The translations under genes were made by a program, and so were the position numbers. Below the pieces are notes generated by a model. The model saw only the letters and a program-made list of their open reading frames with translations. It ran no database searches and was not told the DNA's origin. A DNA stretch of 64,000 bases from Pseudoxanthomonas sp. PXM02 (lineage in GTDB: Bacteria > Pseudomonadota > Gammaproteobacteria > Xanthomonadales > Xanthomonadaceae): assembly GCF_014851805.1 (NCBI RefSeq), contig NZ_JACVAK010000001.1, positions 558,001-622,000 of the forward strand, written 5' to 3'. This document shows positions 1 to 7,627 of the stretch, in pieces. Position 1 is the first letter of the stretch. Each line of letters begins with the position of its first letter.

Positions 1-754
1 GTGGCCAAGGGCGTGATGCAACGGCACCCGCATCCTGCGCGCGGTGCGAGAACGGATTGGACGCCGCATGCATATTCGCGGAGGCCGTCATCGTGGCAAC
101 CGCTTCCAACGGCGTGCCCTGTGTCGTGCCGTTCGCACGCACGGGCGCCTCAGCCCTCGCCACACGCTGCGCACTGCGCGCGGCCTGCTGGCTACGGGTC
201 GCGCTGCGGCGCGCACTATCCTGCCGCCGCGGCACGGATGCCGCCACGGCAACCGCCGCTGCTGCATACGCTTCGGCGTCGGGCGCTGGCGCAGACGGAG
301 ATTCCGGCAACACGGCAGGCGATGTCGCCTGGGCCGATGCCACCTGCGCGCCTTCTCCCACCGGCACGTCCTGCGGCGACTGCTGGCGCGCCATGAACAA
401 GGCGACCAGTGCGACCGAGGCTGCCAGCGCCCCGCCACCCCAGCGTGCGAGCAGACTGCGCGGACGCGACGCCTGCGGCGCTGCCGTTGCGGAAGGGGTA
501 GCTTCGGCCGCGATCGCCTGCGCCACGCGCTCGGCAAAGCCGGCAGGTGCCGGTGCTCGACCCTGGCCGCGCAGCACGTCGCCACACAGCTGCCAGCGCT
601 CCCAGCAGCCGGCCAGTTCCTGATCGTGCTGCACGCGGCGTAGCAGGAAGCGCGCCTCGTCGGCCGCCAGGTCACCGTCCATCAGGGCGGAGAGCTGCTG
701 GCGATGGTGGATGTCGAGCTTGTCGATGATCGGTGTCTCGTTGCGGGCGGTCAT
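1..754 (-). CDS. rseA: Anti-sigma-E factor RseA, C-terminus cut by window edge
   Basis: Inner-membrane anti-sigma factor that would hold RpoE inactive until envelope stress triggers its proteolysis. The frame is open from the ATG at 754 to the left edge (about 251 codons, no stop), so the C-terminus is missing. Residues 1-85 look like the RseA N-terminal sigma-binding domain (begins MTARNETPIIDKLDIHHRQQ, with a LSALMDGDLAADEARFLLRR helix). A single hydrophobic segment lies at about 106-123 (GGGALAASVALVALFMAR), followed by an Ala/Pro/Ser-rich periplasmic region. Its ATG overlaps the rpoE TGA (ATGA), which means translational coupling. Family and position make the call firm; the periplasmic end and the expected downstream mucD-type protease lie outside the window. 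Confidence 0.85.
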   Translation of the reverse strand, partial: MTARNETPIIDKLDIHHRQQLSALMDGDLAADEARFLLRRVQHDQELAGCWERWQLCGDVLRGQGRAPAPAGFAERVAQAIAAEATPSATAAPQASRPRSLLARWGGGALAASVALVALFMARQQSPQDVPVGEGAQVASAQATSPAVLPESPSAPAPDAEAYAAAAVAVAASVPRRQDSARRSATRSQQAARSAQRVARAEAPVRANGTTQGTPLEAVATMTASANMHAASNPFSHRAQDAGAVASRPWP

Positions 755-1371
755 GAGCGGGCACGCTCCCGGGGTTTGCTGTCCACGTCCAGCAGGGGAC
801 GCAGTTGTTCGTCGATCGCCTCACGCGCCCGGAAAATTCGGGAACGCACGGTGCCGATCGGGCAGTCCATCTTCTGCGCGATCTCCTCGTAGCTGAGGCC
901 ATCGACCTCGCGCAGGGTGATCGCGGTCCGCAGTTCCTCGGGCAGGCCGTCAACCGCCTTCATCACCGTCGCCTCCATCTCCTGGCGCATCAGTTCGCGC
1001 TCGGGGGTGTCGGTGTCGCGCAGCCGCGTGCCGATGTCGTACTGCTCGGCGTCGGCGGCATCGACGTCCGCGGTGGGCGGACGACGGTTGTGCGCGACCA
1101 GGTGGTTCTTGGCGGTGTTCACGGCGATACGGTGCAGCCACGTATAGAACTGGGAATCGCCCCGGAAGTTGCCCAGCGCGCGATATGCACGCAGGAAGGT
1201 TTCCTGGGCCACGTCCTGGCACTCGCTCCAGTCATGGATGTAACGCCCGATCAGTGCCACCACGCGATGCTGGTACTTGCGCACCAGCAGGTCGAAGGCC
1301 GCGCTGTCGCCGCGTTGCACGCGTCTGACCAGCTCGAGGTCCAGCTCCTGGGTTGGATCTACTTCGGCCAT
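751..1371 (-). CDS. rpoE: RNA polymerase ECF sigma factor RpoE (sigma-24)
   Basis: ECF sigma factor directing the envelope-stress regulon. The 206-residue product starts MAEVDPTQELDLELVRRVQR. Region 2 includes the typical YIHDWSECQDVAQETFLRAY stretch and region 4 the LREVDGLSYEEIAQKMDCPI helix-turn-helix with GTVRSRIFRARE. I chose the ATG at 1371 because AGGAG sits 11 nt upstream and a sigma-E-like promoter lies just upstream at 1412-1438. A longer TTG-initiated reading from 1452 would place the promoter inside the gene and has no good Shine-Dalgarno. The stop overlaps the rseA start. The protein matches the length (about 200 aa) and motifs of gammaproteobacterial RpoE. Confidence 0.95.
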   Translation of the reverse strand: MAEVDPTQELDLELVRRVQRGDSAAFDLLVRKYQHRVVALIGRYIHDWSECQDVAQETFLRAYRALGNFRGDSQFYTWLHRIAVNTAKNHLVAHNRRPPTADVDAADAEQYDIGTRLRDTDTPERELMRQEMEATVMKAVDGLPEELRTAITLREVDGLSYEEIAQKMDCPIGTVRSRIFRAREAIDEQLRPLLDVDSKPRERARS

Positions 1372-1411
1372 GCCGGGCCGCACTCCTGTCGGCTCGGCGG
1401 TGGCCGGGCCC

Positions 1412-1438
1412 TGTGACCGCGCTAGCGGGGGAAAGTTC
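1412..1438 (-). promoter_or_regulatory. Candidate sigma-E autoregulatory promoter of rpoE-rseA
   Basis: On the minus strand GAACTT (1438-1433) is followed after 15 nt by GTCACA (1417-1412). This fits the sigma-E type -35 GGAACTT and the -10 form GTC-N2-A that I recall for Xanthomonas RpoE. The start point would fall near 1405, leaving a leader of about 33 nt before the rpoE ATG at 1371. Inference from pattern and spacing only; the first G of the -35 is T here. Confidence 0.5.
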
Positions 1439-1611
1439 AACGCCTTGTCCAAACCGTTGCCCTATCAAGAATTTAACCGGCGCAACGGGAACATCCCCCT
1501 GCTGCCGGTCACGCCCGTGACGACGTTCCCACTCATATGTGGATTTGACGGGGATGAAACAACCTCGGGATGATAGCGGCCTTATCCATACGTGAACGGA
1601 TGGTCCCCCGC

Positions 1612-3675
1612 ATGGCCGCAAACTTCGATGGGCTGAGATTCAGCCACTGGCAGACCGAGGTACGCGACGACGGCATCGTCGTGCTGTCGTTCGATCGCCA
1701 GGGCGCCAGCGTCAACGCGTTCTCCCAGGACGTGCTGATCGAACTGGCCGACATCATCGAACGCCTGGCCATCGATCCGCCGAAGGGCGTGGTGCTGCGC
1801 TCGGCCAAGGCCAGCGGCTTCATTGCCGGCGCCGATCTGAAGGAATTCCAGGAGTTCGACCGCAAGGGCACCGTCAACGACGCGATCCGTCGCGGCCAGG
1901 CCGTGTTCCAGAAGCTGGCCGAACTGCCCTGCCCCACGGTCTCGGCGATCCACGGCTTCTGCATGGGCGGCGGTACCGAGATTTCGCTGGCCTGCGACTA
2001 CCGCGTGGCCAGCAGCGACCCGTCCACCCGCATCGGCCTGCCGGAAGTGAAGCTGGGCATCTTCCCCGGCTGGGGCGGCAGCGCGCGCCTGCCGCGCCTG
2101 GTCGGCGCGCCGAAGGCGATGGACATGATGTTGACCGGCCGCACGCTGTCGGCCAGTTCGGCCAAGGCCATGGGCCTGGTCGACAAGATCGCTGAGCCGG
2201 CCGTGCTGGTCGACGCCGCGGTTGCCCTGATCGCCTCGCGCACGAAGCGCGCCTTCAAGCAACGCTTCACCGGCTGGATCAGCAACAGCTGGCTCGCCCG
2301 CCAGCTGCTGGCGCCACAGATGACCAAGCAGGTCGTGCGCAAGGCGCCGAAGGCGCACTACCCCGCACCGTACGCACTGATCAACGTGTGGAAGACCGCC
2401 GGCGGCAAGGGCATCCAGGGCCGCCTGGACGCCGAACGCAAGGCGGTGGTGAAACTCGCCGGCACGCCGACCGCGCGCAATCTGATCCGCATCTTCTTCC
2501 TGACCGAGCGGCTGAAGGGTCTCGGCGGCAAGGACCATGGCATTGCGAACGTGCATGTCGTCGGCGCCGGCGTGATGGGTGGCGACATCGCCGCATGGTC
2601 CGCCTACAAGGGCTTCAACGTCACCCTGCAGGACCGTGAGCAGCGGTTCATCGACGGCGCTTTGACGCGCGCGCAGGAGCTGTTCGCCAAGAAGGTGAGA
2701 GACGAAAGCAAGCGCCCGGCCGTGGCCGCGCGCCTGAAGGGCGACCTGGCCGGTGATGGCGTGCCGCAGGCCGACCTGGTGATCGAAGCGATCATCGAGA
2801 ACCCGGAAGCCAAGCGCGATCTCTACCAGACCGTCGAGCCGCGCCTGAAGGCCGACGCGCTGCTGACCACCAATACCTCGTCGATCCCGCTGACCGAACT
2901 GCGCGAACACATCCAGCGTCCCGCCCAGTTTGCCGGCCTGCACTACTTCAACCCGGTCGCACTGATGCCGCTGGTGGAGATCGTGCAGCACGACGCGCTG
3001 GATGACGCCAACGTCCGTCGCCTGGCCGCGTTCTGCAAGGCGCTGGACAAGTTCCCGGTGCCGGTGGCCGGCACGCCGGGCTTCCTGGTCAACCGCGTGC
3101 TGTTCCCGTACATGCTGGAAGCCGCGACGGCCTACGCCGAAGGCATCCCCGGCCCGATGATTGACAAGGCGGCGGTGAAGTTCGGCATGCCGATGGGTCC
3201 GATTGAACTGATCGACACCGTCGGCCTCGACGTCGCGCAAGGTGTTGGGGCGGAACTCTCGCCCTTCCTCGGCCTGACGCTGCCCGCCGCACTGGCGACG
3301 GTGGAACCCGGCAAGCGCGGCAAGAAGGACGGCCAGGGCCTGTACAAGTGGGAGAACGGCAAGCCGGTGAAACCGCAGGTGCCGTCCGACTACAAGGCGC
3401 CCGACGATCTGGAAGACCGCCTGATCCTGCCGCTGCTCAACGAAGCCGTCGCCTGCCTGCACGATGGCGTGGTCGCCGACAGCGATCTGCTGGATGCCGG
3501 CGTGATTTTCGGCACCGGCTTCGCGCCGTTCCGGGGCGGCCCGATCGAACACGTCAAGGCCGTCGGCCCCGACGCGCTGCTGGAAAAACTCAAAGCGCTG
3601 CAGGCCCGCCACGGCGACCGCTTCGCGCCGCGCCCGGGCTGGGACAACCCGGTGCTGCGCCAGGCGACGGTGTAA
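1612..3675 (+). CDS. Bifunctional enoyl-CoA hydratase / 3-hydroxyacyl-CoA dehydrogenase (FadB/FadJ type)
   Basis: Multifunctional fatty acid beta-oxidation subunit acting with a thiolase on acyl-CoA chains. The 687-aa product has an N-terminal crotonase domain (about 1-190), with oxyanion loop FIAGADLKEF (70-79) and FCMGGGTE carrying the catalytic-type Glu at 123. It is followed by an NAD-binding domain with GAGVMGG at 318-324 and a 3-hydroxyacyl-CoA dehydrogenase domain with the HYFNP motif at 444. Length is close to the usual 700-715. The ATG at 1612 (MAANFDGLRF) is preferred over an in-frame ATG at 1570, but neither has a strong ribosome binding site. No thiolase gene is adjacent, so it may be a stand-alone FadJ-like protein. 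Confidence 0.9.
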   Translation: MAANFDGLRFSHWQTEVRDDGIVVLSFDRQGASVNAFSQDVLIELADIIERLAIDPPKGVVLRSAKASGFIAGADLKEFQEFDRKGTVNDAIRRGQAVFQKLAELPCPTVSAIHGFCMGGGTEISLACDYRVASSDPSTRIGLPEVKLGIFPGWGGSARLPRLVGAPKAMDMMLTGRTLSASSAKAMGLVDKIAEPAVLVDAAVALIASRTKRAFKQRFTGWISNSWLARQLLAPQMTKQVVRKAPKAHYPAPYALINVWKTAGGKGIQGRLDAERKAVVKLAGTPTARNLIRIFFLTERLKGLGGKDHGIANVHVVGAGVMGGDIAAWSAYKGFNVTLQDREQRFIDGALTRAQELFAKKVRDESKRPAVAARLKGDLAGDGVPQADLVIEAIIENPEAKRDLYQTVEPRLKADALLTTNTSSIPLTELREHIQRPAQFAGLHYFNPVALMPLVEIVQHDALDDANVRRLAAFCKALDKFPVPVAGTPGFLVNRVLFPYMLEAATAYAEGIPGPMIDKAAVKFGMPMGPIELIDTVGLDVAQGVGAELSPFLGLTLPAALATVEPGKRGKKDGQGLYKWENGKPVKPQVPSDYKAPDDLEDRLILPLLNEAVACLHDGVVADSDLLDAGVIFGTGFAPFRGGPIEHVKAVGPDALLEKLKALQARHGDRFAPRPGWDNPVLRQATV

Positions 3676-3692
3676 CCGCGGCGTCCCCGCGG
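3676..3692. terminator. GC hairpin between convergent genes
   Basis: CCGCGG at 3676-3681 and CCGCGG at 3687-3692 form a perfect 6-bp stem with a 5-nt loop in the 22-nt gap between the convergent beta-oxidation gene and the TPR lipoprotein gene. No T-tract follows on either strand, so termination activity is a guess. Confidence 0.25.
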
Positions 3693-3697
3693 CGACG

Positions 3698-5389
3698 TTA
3701 CAGGCGTGACGCCGACAGCGTGATGTCGGCGTTCTCCCAGGCGGCGGTGAAGCGACGTTCCACCTCCGCCGCGTCACGCGCCTTGCCCTGCACTTTCAGG
3801 CTCTGCGCCAGACCATACAGCGACCAGCCGTTGTCGGGATTGCGCTGCAGTTCCTCGCGGTAAGCCTGCTCCGCTTCCGCCGACCGATTCGCCGCCAGCA
3901 GGATCGCGCCCAGTGAATGGCGGACCGGCGCGTGCCAGCCGGGTGGCTCGTCATAGGGAATGCCGTCCTCGATCTTCACTGCCTCGCGCAACGCCGCCAC
4001 CGCGGCATCGTGATCGCCGCGGGCGGATGCCAGCTCCGCCGTGACGGTGCGTTCGGCGATCTTCGTCGCGTGCGTGAGCGGATACCGGTCCCACACCATC
4101 AACGTATCCATCTTCGGATCGGCGGCGATCGGACGCAGCGCCGCAAGGTGGCGCTCGGCATCCTCCAGCCGGGACTGGCGGATCGCGGCCATGCCCTGCG
4201 CGTAGTGCCAGATCGCGGTGACGTAAGGCAGATCCTCCGCGGGATTCTTGCCCGCGACGATCTCGTCCCACCGCCCGAAACGCACGCGCTCGAACCACGG
4301 CGTCATCCAGTAGTGCTGCAGGCCGGCGAAGCCCGGTTGCCGCATCAGCTCCGGCAGGTCGGTGCGCTCGGCGGTCTTAAGCGCCGCGTCGTGCGCCAGC
4401 GCGCCGCTGCCCTGCATGCTGGCGGCGAACCACAGGAAATGGTGGTTATGCGGCACGTAGCCCAACGGATACACGCCCTGCGTGTTGCCGCGGCAGACGG
4501 CGAGATAGGCATCGTCTGCCTCGACCGCGCGCTGGTTGGCGATCACCGCGTCATGCCAGCGCCCGACCCGCGCATAGATATGCGCCGGCATGTGGACCAG
4601 GTGTCCCGATCCGGGAATCAGTTCGCGCAACCGGTCCGCCGCGGCCACGCCGCGTTGCGGATCCGCCGATGCCTCGACCGCATGCACGTACAGATGCAGC
4701 GCGCCGGCATGGTCCGGGTTCTTCGCCATCACCGACTCCAGCACCGACACGACGTCGGCGGTATGGCCCTTCGGACGTAGGTCAGCGTCGTAGTAGTCCC
4801 ACGGCTGCAGGTCCATCATCGCTTCGGCATGCAGCACCGCCGCATCGGGATCCCCAGGAAGCTGCTTCACCATCGCGCGCGTGGCGTCCGCATAGGCTTC
4901 ATCCAGCGGACGGCGATTTTCCGGTGGCTGCTCCGCATACCGCGCCGACAGCGCCGTGATGAACGCCTGCTCGCGCGGCGTCGCCTTCGACGCCAGCGCA
5001 CGCGCGCGCTGCAGACGCTGCCAGGCGTCCGCGTTGTCGGCGGGATCCATGCCCGCGTTCACGTGCGGCCCCAGCACCAGCGACGCGCCCCACCAGCACA
5101 TGGCGCAGTCGGGATCGAGTTCGGTCGCCTTGAGGAACGAGCGCTCCGCGGCATCGTGGTTGAAGCCGTACGCCAGCATCAGCCCTTGGTCGAACCAGCG
5201 TTGGACGTCGGGGTGTTTCGAGGTCACCGGGAAACGGTAGCTGCCCAGGCCATCGAGCAGGTGCGCGCCCACCAGGGCCATTTCCGGCGGGGAAACGGCC
5301 GCCTCCGGTGGCGGCGCGGGTTGCCGGCATCCTCCACAGGCCAGGACCGTGATGCCGAACGACAAGGCGACGAGGTGCCGAATGCGCAT
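3698..5389 (-). CDS. TPR-repeat lipoprotein of unknown function
   Basis: The predicted 563-aa product starts MRIRHLVALSFGITVLACGG, a lipoprotein signal with a VLA-C lipobox near residue 18, then a Pro-rich linker (QPAPPPEAAVSPPE). The mature part has TPR-like helix pairs: RWFDQGLMLAYGFNHDAAE, then ATELDPDCAMCWWGASLVLG, and a C-terminal set AEQAYREELQRNPDNGWSLY. This resembles large tetratricopeptide proteins annotated only as TPR-containing in proteobacteria; no enzymatic motif is visible. The ATG at 5389 is chosen because the longer frame adds a non-signal leader. It is probably anchored on the periplasmic side of a membrane. Gene order gives no pathway; it converges on the beta-oxidation gene. 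Confidence 0.75.
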   Translation of the reverse strand: MRIRHLVALSFGITVLACGGCRQPAPPPEAAVSPPEMALVGAHLLDGLGSYRFPVTSKHPDVQRWFDQGLMLAYGFNHDAAERSFLKATELDPDCAMCWWGASLVLGPHVNAGMDPADNADAWQRLQRARALASKATPREQAFITALSARYAEQPPENRRPLDEAYADATRAMVKQLPGDPDAAVLHAEAMMDLQPWDYYDADLRPKGHTADVVSVLESVMAKNPDHAGALHLYVHAVEASADPQRGVAAADRLRELIPGSGHLVHMPAHIYARVGRWHDAVIANQRAVEADDAYLAVCRGNTQGVYPLGYVPHNHHFLWFAASMQGSGALAHDAALKTAERTDLPELMRQPGFAGLQHYWMTPWFERVRFGRWDEIVAGKNPAEDLPYVTAIWHYAQGMAAIRQSRLEDAERHLAALRPIAADPKMDTLMVWDRYPLTHATKIAERTVTAELASARGDHDAAVAALREAVKIEDGIPYDEPPGWHAPVRHSLGAILLAANRSAEAEQAYREELQRNPDNGWSLYGLAQSLKVQGKARDAAEVERRFTAAWENADITLSASRL

Positions 5390-5480
5390 GGCGGTCTCCC
5401 GGTGTGGACACCCACGCCAACGCGGCGGTGCGCGGACAGCGGCCAACCGGGGACACCCGCCGACGGCAGGCGCGTCGCCG

Positions 5481-6014
5481 TCAGTCGGCGGGCAAAGCCT
5501 GCGTCATCACCCAGTCGTCCTTGGGATCGTCGCCGACGCGGAACACCGAGCGTCCGACGATCTGGAACCCGTGCTTGCGGTAGAAGCGGATGGCCTGCTC
5601 CGACTCCTGCCAGACGTTGAGCCAGACCGAACGCGAATGGCGCAATCGCGCCGCCGCCAGCAGGTGCGTCACCAGCAACGCCGCGATGCCTTTGCCGTGG
5701 AAGGCGGCGTCCAGATAGATGCGACCCAGCTCCACCGCCGGCCGCAACGTCACCTCGGCCGGTGGCACCGTGCCCCAGCGCAGCTGCGCGAAGCCGGCCC
5801 AGGCCCCGTCCTGTTCGACGATCAACGTCAGCGTGTCGGGGTCGCGGATTTCCTGCGCCTGCCGTTCGGGGGTGTAGACCGTATCGAGGAACGCGGCCAC
5901 GTTCGCAGGCGTGCTGCAGTGGCCGTTGGCCGCCACGAAGGTGCGGCGCATCAGGTCGGACAGGGCGGCCGCCTCGGACAGGCGGGCGGGACGGATCGTG
6001 GTGCCAGAGCTCAT
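5481..6014 (-). CDS. GNAT family N-acetyltransferase
   Basis: A single-domain acetyltransferase of about 177 aa starting MSSGTTIRPARLSEAAALSD. The acetyl-CoA pyrophosphate-binding motif A region reads RIYLDAAFHGKGIAALLVTH, with the HGKGI loop standing for the family Q/R-x-x-G-x-G/A. A C-terminal FYRKHGFQIVGRS strand is typical of GNAT motif B. The substrate cannot be read from the sequence. The ATG at 6014 gives a normal GNAT N-terminus; an in-frame upstream ATG at 6050 would add 12 residues. It is followed on the same strand by the TPR lipoprotein after a 90-nt gap, with no sign of coupling. Confidence 0.85.
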   Translation of the reverse strand: MSSGTTIRPARLSEAAALSDLMRRTFVAANGHCSTPANVAAFLDTVYTPERQAQEIRDPDTLTLIVEQDGAWAGFAQLRWGTVPPAEVTLRPAVELGRIYLDAAFHGKGIAALLVTHLLAAARLRHSRSVWLNVWQESEQAIRFYRKHGFQIVGRSVFRVGDDPKDDWVMTQALPAD

Positions 6015-6111
6015 GCGGTGATCGGAGGGTCTCGTGTTCCTGATCGACACAACGCAGCCCGCGCCGTGCGCAGGTCATGGCGCCAGTCAAAGTGAGATGA
6101 GCAGACTGCCG

Positions 6112-6366
6112 TCAGCGGCGCGCGTACACATCCGGCGGTGCACGCACCGGGCTGCGATCGGCGGCGATGTCGCCCCGCACCCCGAGCTGCGCGGAGAAAT
6201 CGGTGAGCCGCGCCCAGACATAGGGCTGCAGGTCGTCGGGCGCCCGGTCGTAGACCTGCCGCCACAACGTGTCCATGAACACACGCGGATCCTCCCGCAG
6301 CGCACCGAGTTCGATGCGCTGCCCCGCGGCGGCCAGGACGGCCCGGATGTCAGCCAAGGAGTCCAT
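6112..6366 (-). CDS. Small hypothetical protein (84 aa)
   Basis: An 84-residue open frame starting MDSLADIRAVLAAAGQRIEL, largely helical in character and without a signal peptide or cysteines. I do not recognise a family. Its ribosome binding site is weak, so the gene call rests on the amphipathic, non-repetitive translation (EDPRVFMDTLWRQVYDRAPD) and on fitting between the GNAT gene and the upstream gap without overlap. It lies co-directionally upstream of the acetyltransferase by about 100 nt. Confidence 0.5.
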   Translation of the reverse strand: MDSLADIRAVLAAAGQRIELGALREDPRVFMDTLWRQVYDRAPDDLQPYVWARLTDFSAQLGVRGDIAADRSPVRAPPDVYARR

Positions 6367-6675
6367 GCCACGAGCCTAAGCCGCGCATGTGCCGCATGTG
6401 TGACATCAAGCCTCCATTTCCGACGACCGGTCCGGTTCTGTGAACCCGGTTACGGTGCGGCGGGGCCGTGGGACCGTGGGTGGCGCTCCCCACCAGACCG
6501 CCCACCCCGGGTGACGGCCGCAGGTCCATTGTGTGAACTGAGGGCGGAAATGTGACGCAGAGCGTCATTCGAGGCCGTGCTGCATCACTGTCACACCGCC
6601 GCGGCACCCTAGAAATGTAAATCCAATTACTTGGCATGGTTCCTACTGACCTGGGAATCATCAGGAGAGTGCGCC
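6367..6675. other. Intergenic region upstream of the Roadblock/GTPase cassette
   Basis: About 310 nt between divergent genes with no convincing coding sequence. It contains several TGTGA words and one perfect palindrome TGACGC-AGA-GCGTCA at 6553-6567, about 110 nt before the first cassette gene. A short AT-richer stretch (AGAAATGTAAATCCAATTAC, 6611-6630) could hold a -10 element, but I cannot assign promoter boxes. Confidence 0.4.
6553..6567. promoter_or_regulatory. Palindrome TGACGC-AGA-GCGTCA, possible operator
   Basis: A perfect 6-3-6 inverted repeat located about 110 nt upstream of the first Roadblock gene in otherwise non-coding DNA. It may be a regulator binding site for the cassette. 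No cognate regulator can be named. Confidence 0.3.
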
Positions 6676-7116
6676 TTGCATACCGCCACCGTAGAGAAGG
6701 TTCTGAGCGTCATGGGCGACCGAAGCCGTGAAGCCCTGCAGATGGATCAGGACGCGTTGCTGGCAGAGTTCCGGCGCGCCAAGGAACGCACGCCCGGCAT
6801 CTCGATGCTGCTGCTGACGACCGCCGATGGCCGCGCGCTCGCCGAATTGAGCGACGTCGACTGCGATCCGCGCCGTCTGGCCGCCATGACCAACTCGTTC
6901 CTCACCCTGGGCGAAACCGTGGTGAAGGAGCTCGGCCTGGCGTCGGCCGACTACGCCACCATCGCCACGCGCCAGGGAAACATGGTGCTGATCCGCATGG
7001 ACAGCGCCAAGCCGATGACGCTGGCGGCCCTGGGCACCTTCGACACCAATGTCGCGGTGGTGCTGTTCGCCGCACGCGAATGCGCCCAGCGCATCGCCGC
7101 CCAGCTGCAGCGCTAG
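6676..7116 (+). CDS. Roadblock/LC7 domain protein 1
   Basis: Product of about 146 aa with a Roadblock/LC7 (MglB-like) fold, a class that binds or activates small GTPases. Core segments include GISMLLLTTADGRALAELSD and the C-terminal GTFDTNVAVVLFAARECAQR helix. A TTG at 6676 is preceded by AGGAG with 7-nt spacing. An ATG at 6712 (MGDRSREALQ) is an alternative. It is the first of four co-directional genes ending in a small GTPase, so it is a plausible GTPase-activating or scaffold partner. The exact role (motility, polarity or signalling) cannot be determined here. Confidence 0.75.
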   Translation: MHTATVEKVLSVMGDRSREALQMDQDALLAEFRRAKERTPGISMLLLTTADGRALAELSDVDCDPRRLAAMTNSFLTLGETVVKELGLASADYATIATRQGNMVLIRMDSAKPMTLAALGTFDTNVAVVLFAARECAQRIAAQLQR

Positions 7117-7184
7117 TCCCCTTCCACCGCACGATCGCGCCCGCACGCGGCAACACCTCTCATCACCCCAAGGAAAGAAGAACG

Positions 7185-7544
7185 ATGTCGAAGCTGAATC
7201 TTGAAGGTCTGAATCAGATCACCGGTTTTGTGGGCGTTGCGCTGGTCGACAGCGACAGCGGCATGGCCATGGCCACGCTGGGCGGCGGCGGCATGGATCT
7301 GGAAGTGGCGGCTGCCGGCAACAGCGATGTCGTGCGCAGCAAGCGTCGCGTCGCGCAGCAGCTGTCGCTGGACGACACCATCGAGGACATCCTGATCTCG
7401 CTGAGCAAGCAGTACCACATCATCCGCCCGCTGGAGAGCAACCCCGCGCTGTTCCTCTACGTGGTGCTGGACCGCGCGCGCGCGAACCTGGCCATGGCGC
7501 GCCACGAACTGAAGAGCTTCGAGAAGACGCTCGACTTCAGCTGA
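7185..7544 (+). CDS. Roadblock/LC7-like protein 2
   Basis: Protein of 119 aa starting MSKLNLEGLNQITGFVGVAL, preceded by a strong AAGGAAAGAAG ribosome binding site. The sequence GVALVDSDSGMAMATLGGGG followed by a helix and LFLYVVLDRARANLAMARHE has the alpha-beta pattern of a compact Roadblock/LC7 domain, although similarity to the preceding gene is low. It lies 68 nt downstream of the first Roadblock gene and upstream of the GTPase, suggesting that the two Roadblock proteins form a heteromeric regulator of it. Family assignment is moderately certain. Confidence 0.65.
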   Translation: MSKLNLEGLNQITGFVGVALVDSDSGMAMATLGGGGMDLEVAAAGNSDVVRSKRRVAQQLSLDDTIEDILISLSKQYHIIRPLESNPALFLYVVLDRARANLAMARHELKSFEKTLDFS

Positions 7545-7560
7545 TCCTGCCTACCGTCGC

Positions 7561-7586
7561 CCGCCGGTCGTCGCCGCGACCGGCGG
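7561..7586 (+). terminator. Intra-cassette GC hairpin
   Basis: A perfect 10-bp stem (7561-7570 with 7577-7586) and a 6-nt loop lie 16 nt after the second Roadblock stop. No T-tract follows, so it is more likely an mRNA 3'-end stabiliser or attenuator that would leave the Roadblock genes more abundant than the GTPase genes. Function is inferred. Confidence 0.35.
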
Positions 7587-7627
7587 CATACGACTGTCGA
7601 CCACCTCCCCCGCTCCCCCGTCGCCTG

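Noticed and set aside
1372-1452. Longer TTG-initiated start for RpoE
   Set aside because: No ribosome binding site, and the sigma-E-like promoter would lie inside the gene.
1582-3777. Long open frame on the strand opposite the beta-oxidation gene
   Set aside because: It is the antisense of a clear FadB-type gene; its translation is His/Arg/Gln-rich low complexity, typical of GC-rich shadow frames.
6631-6650. Sigma-54 promoter (TTGGCATGG...)
   Set aside because: The -12 GC element is missing at the required spacing from the GG.
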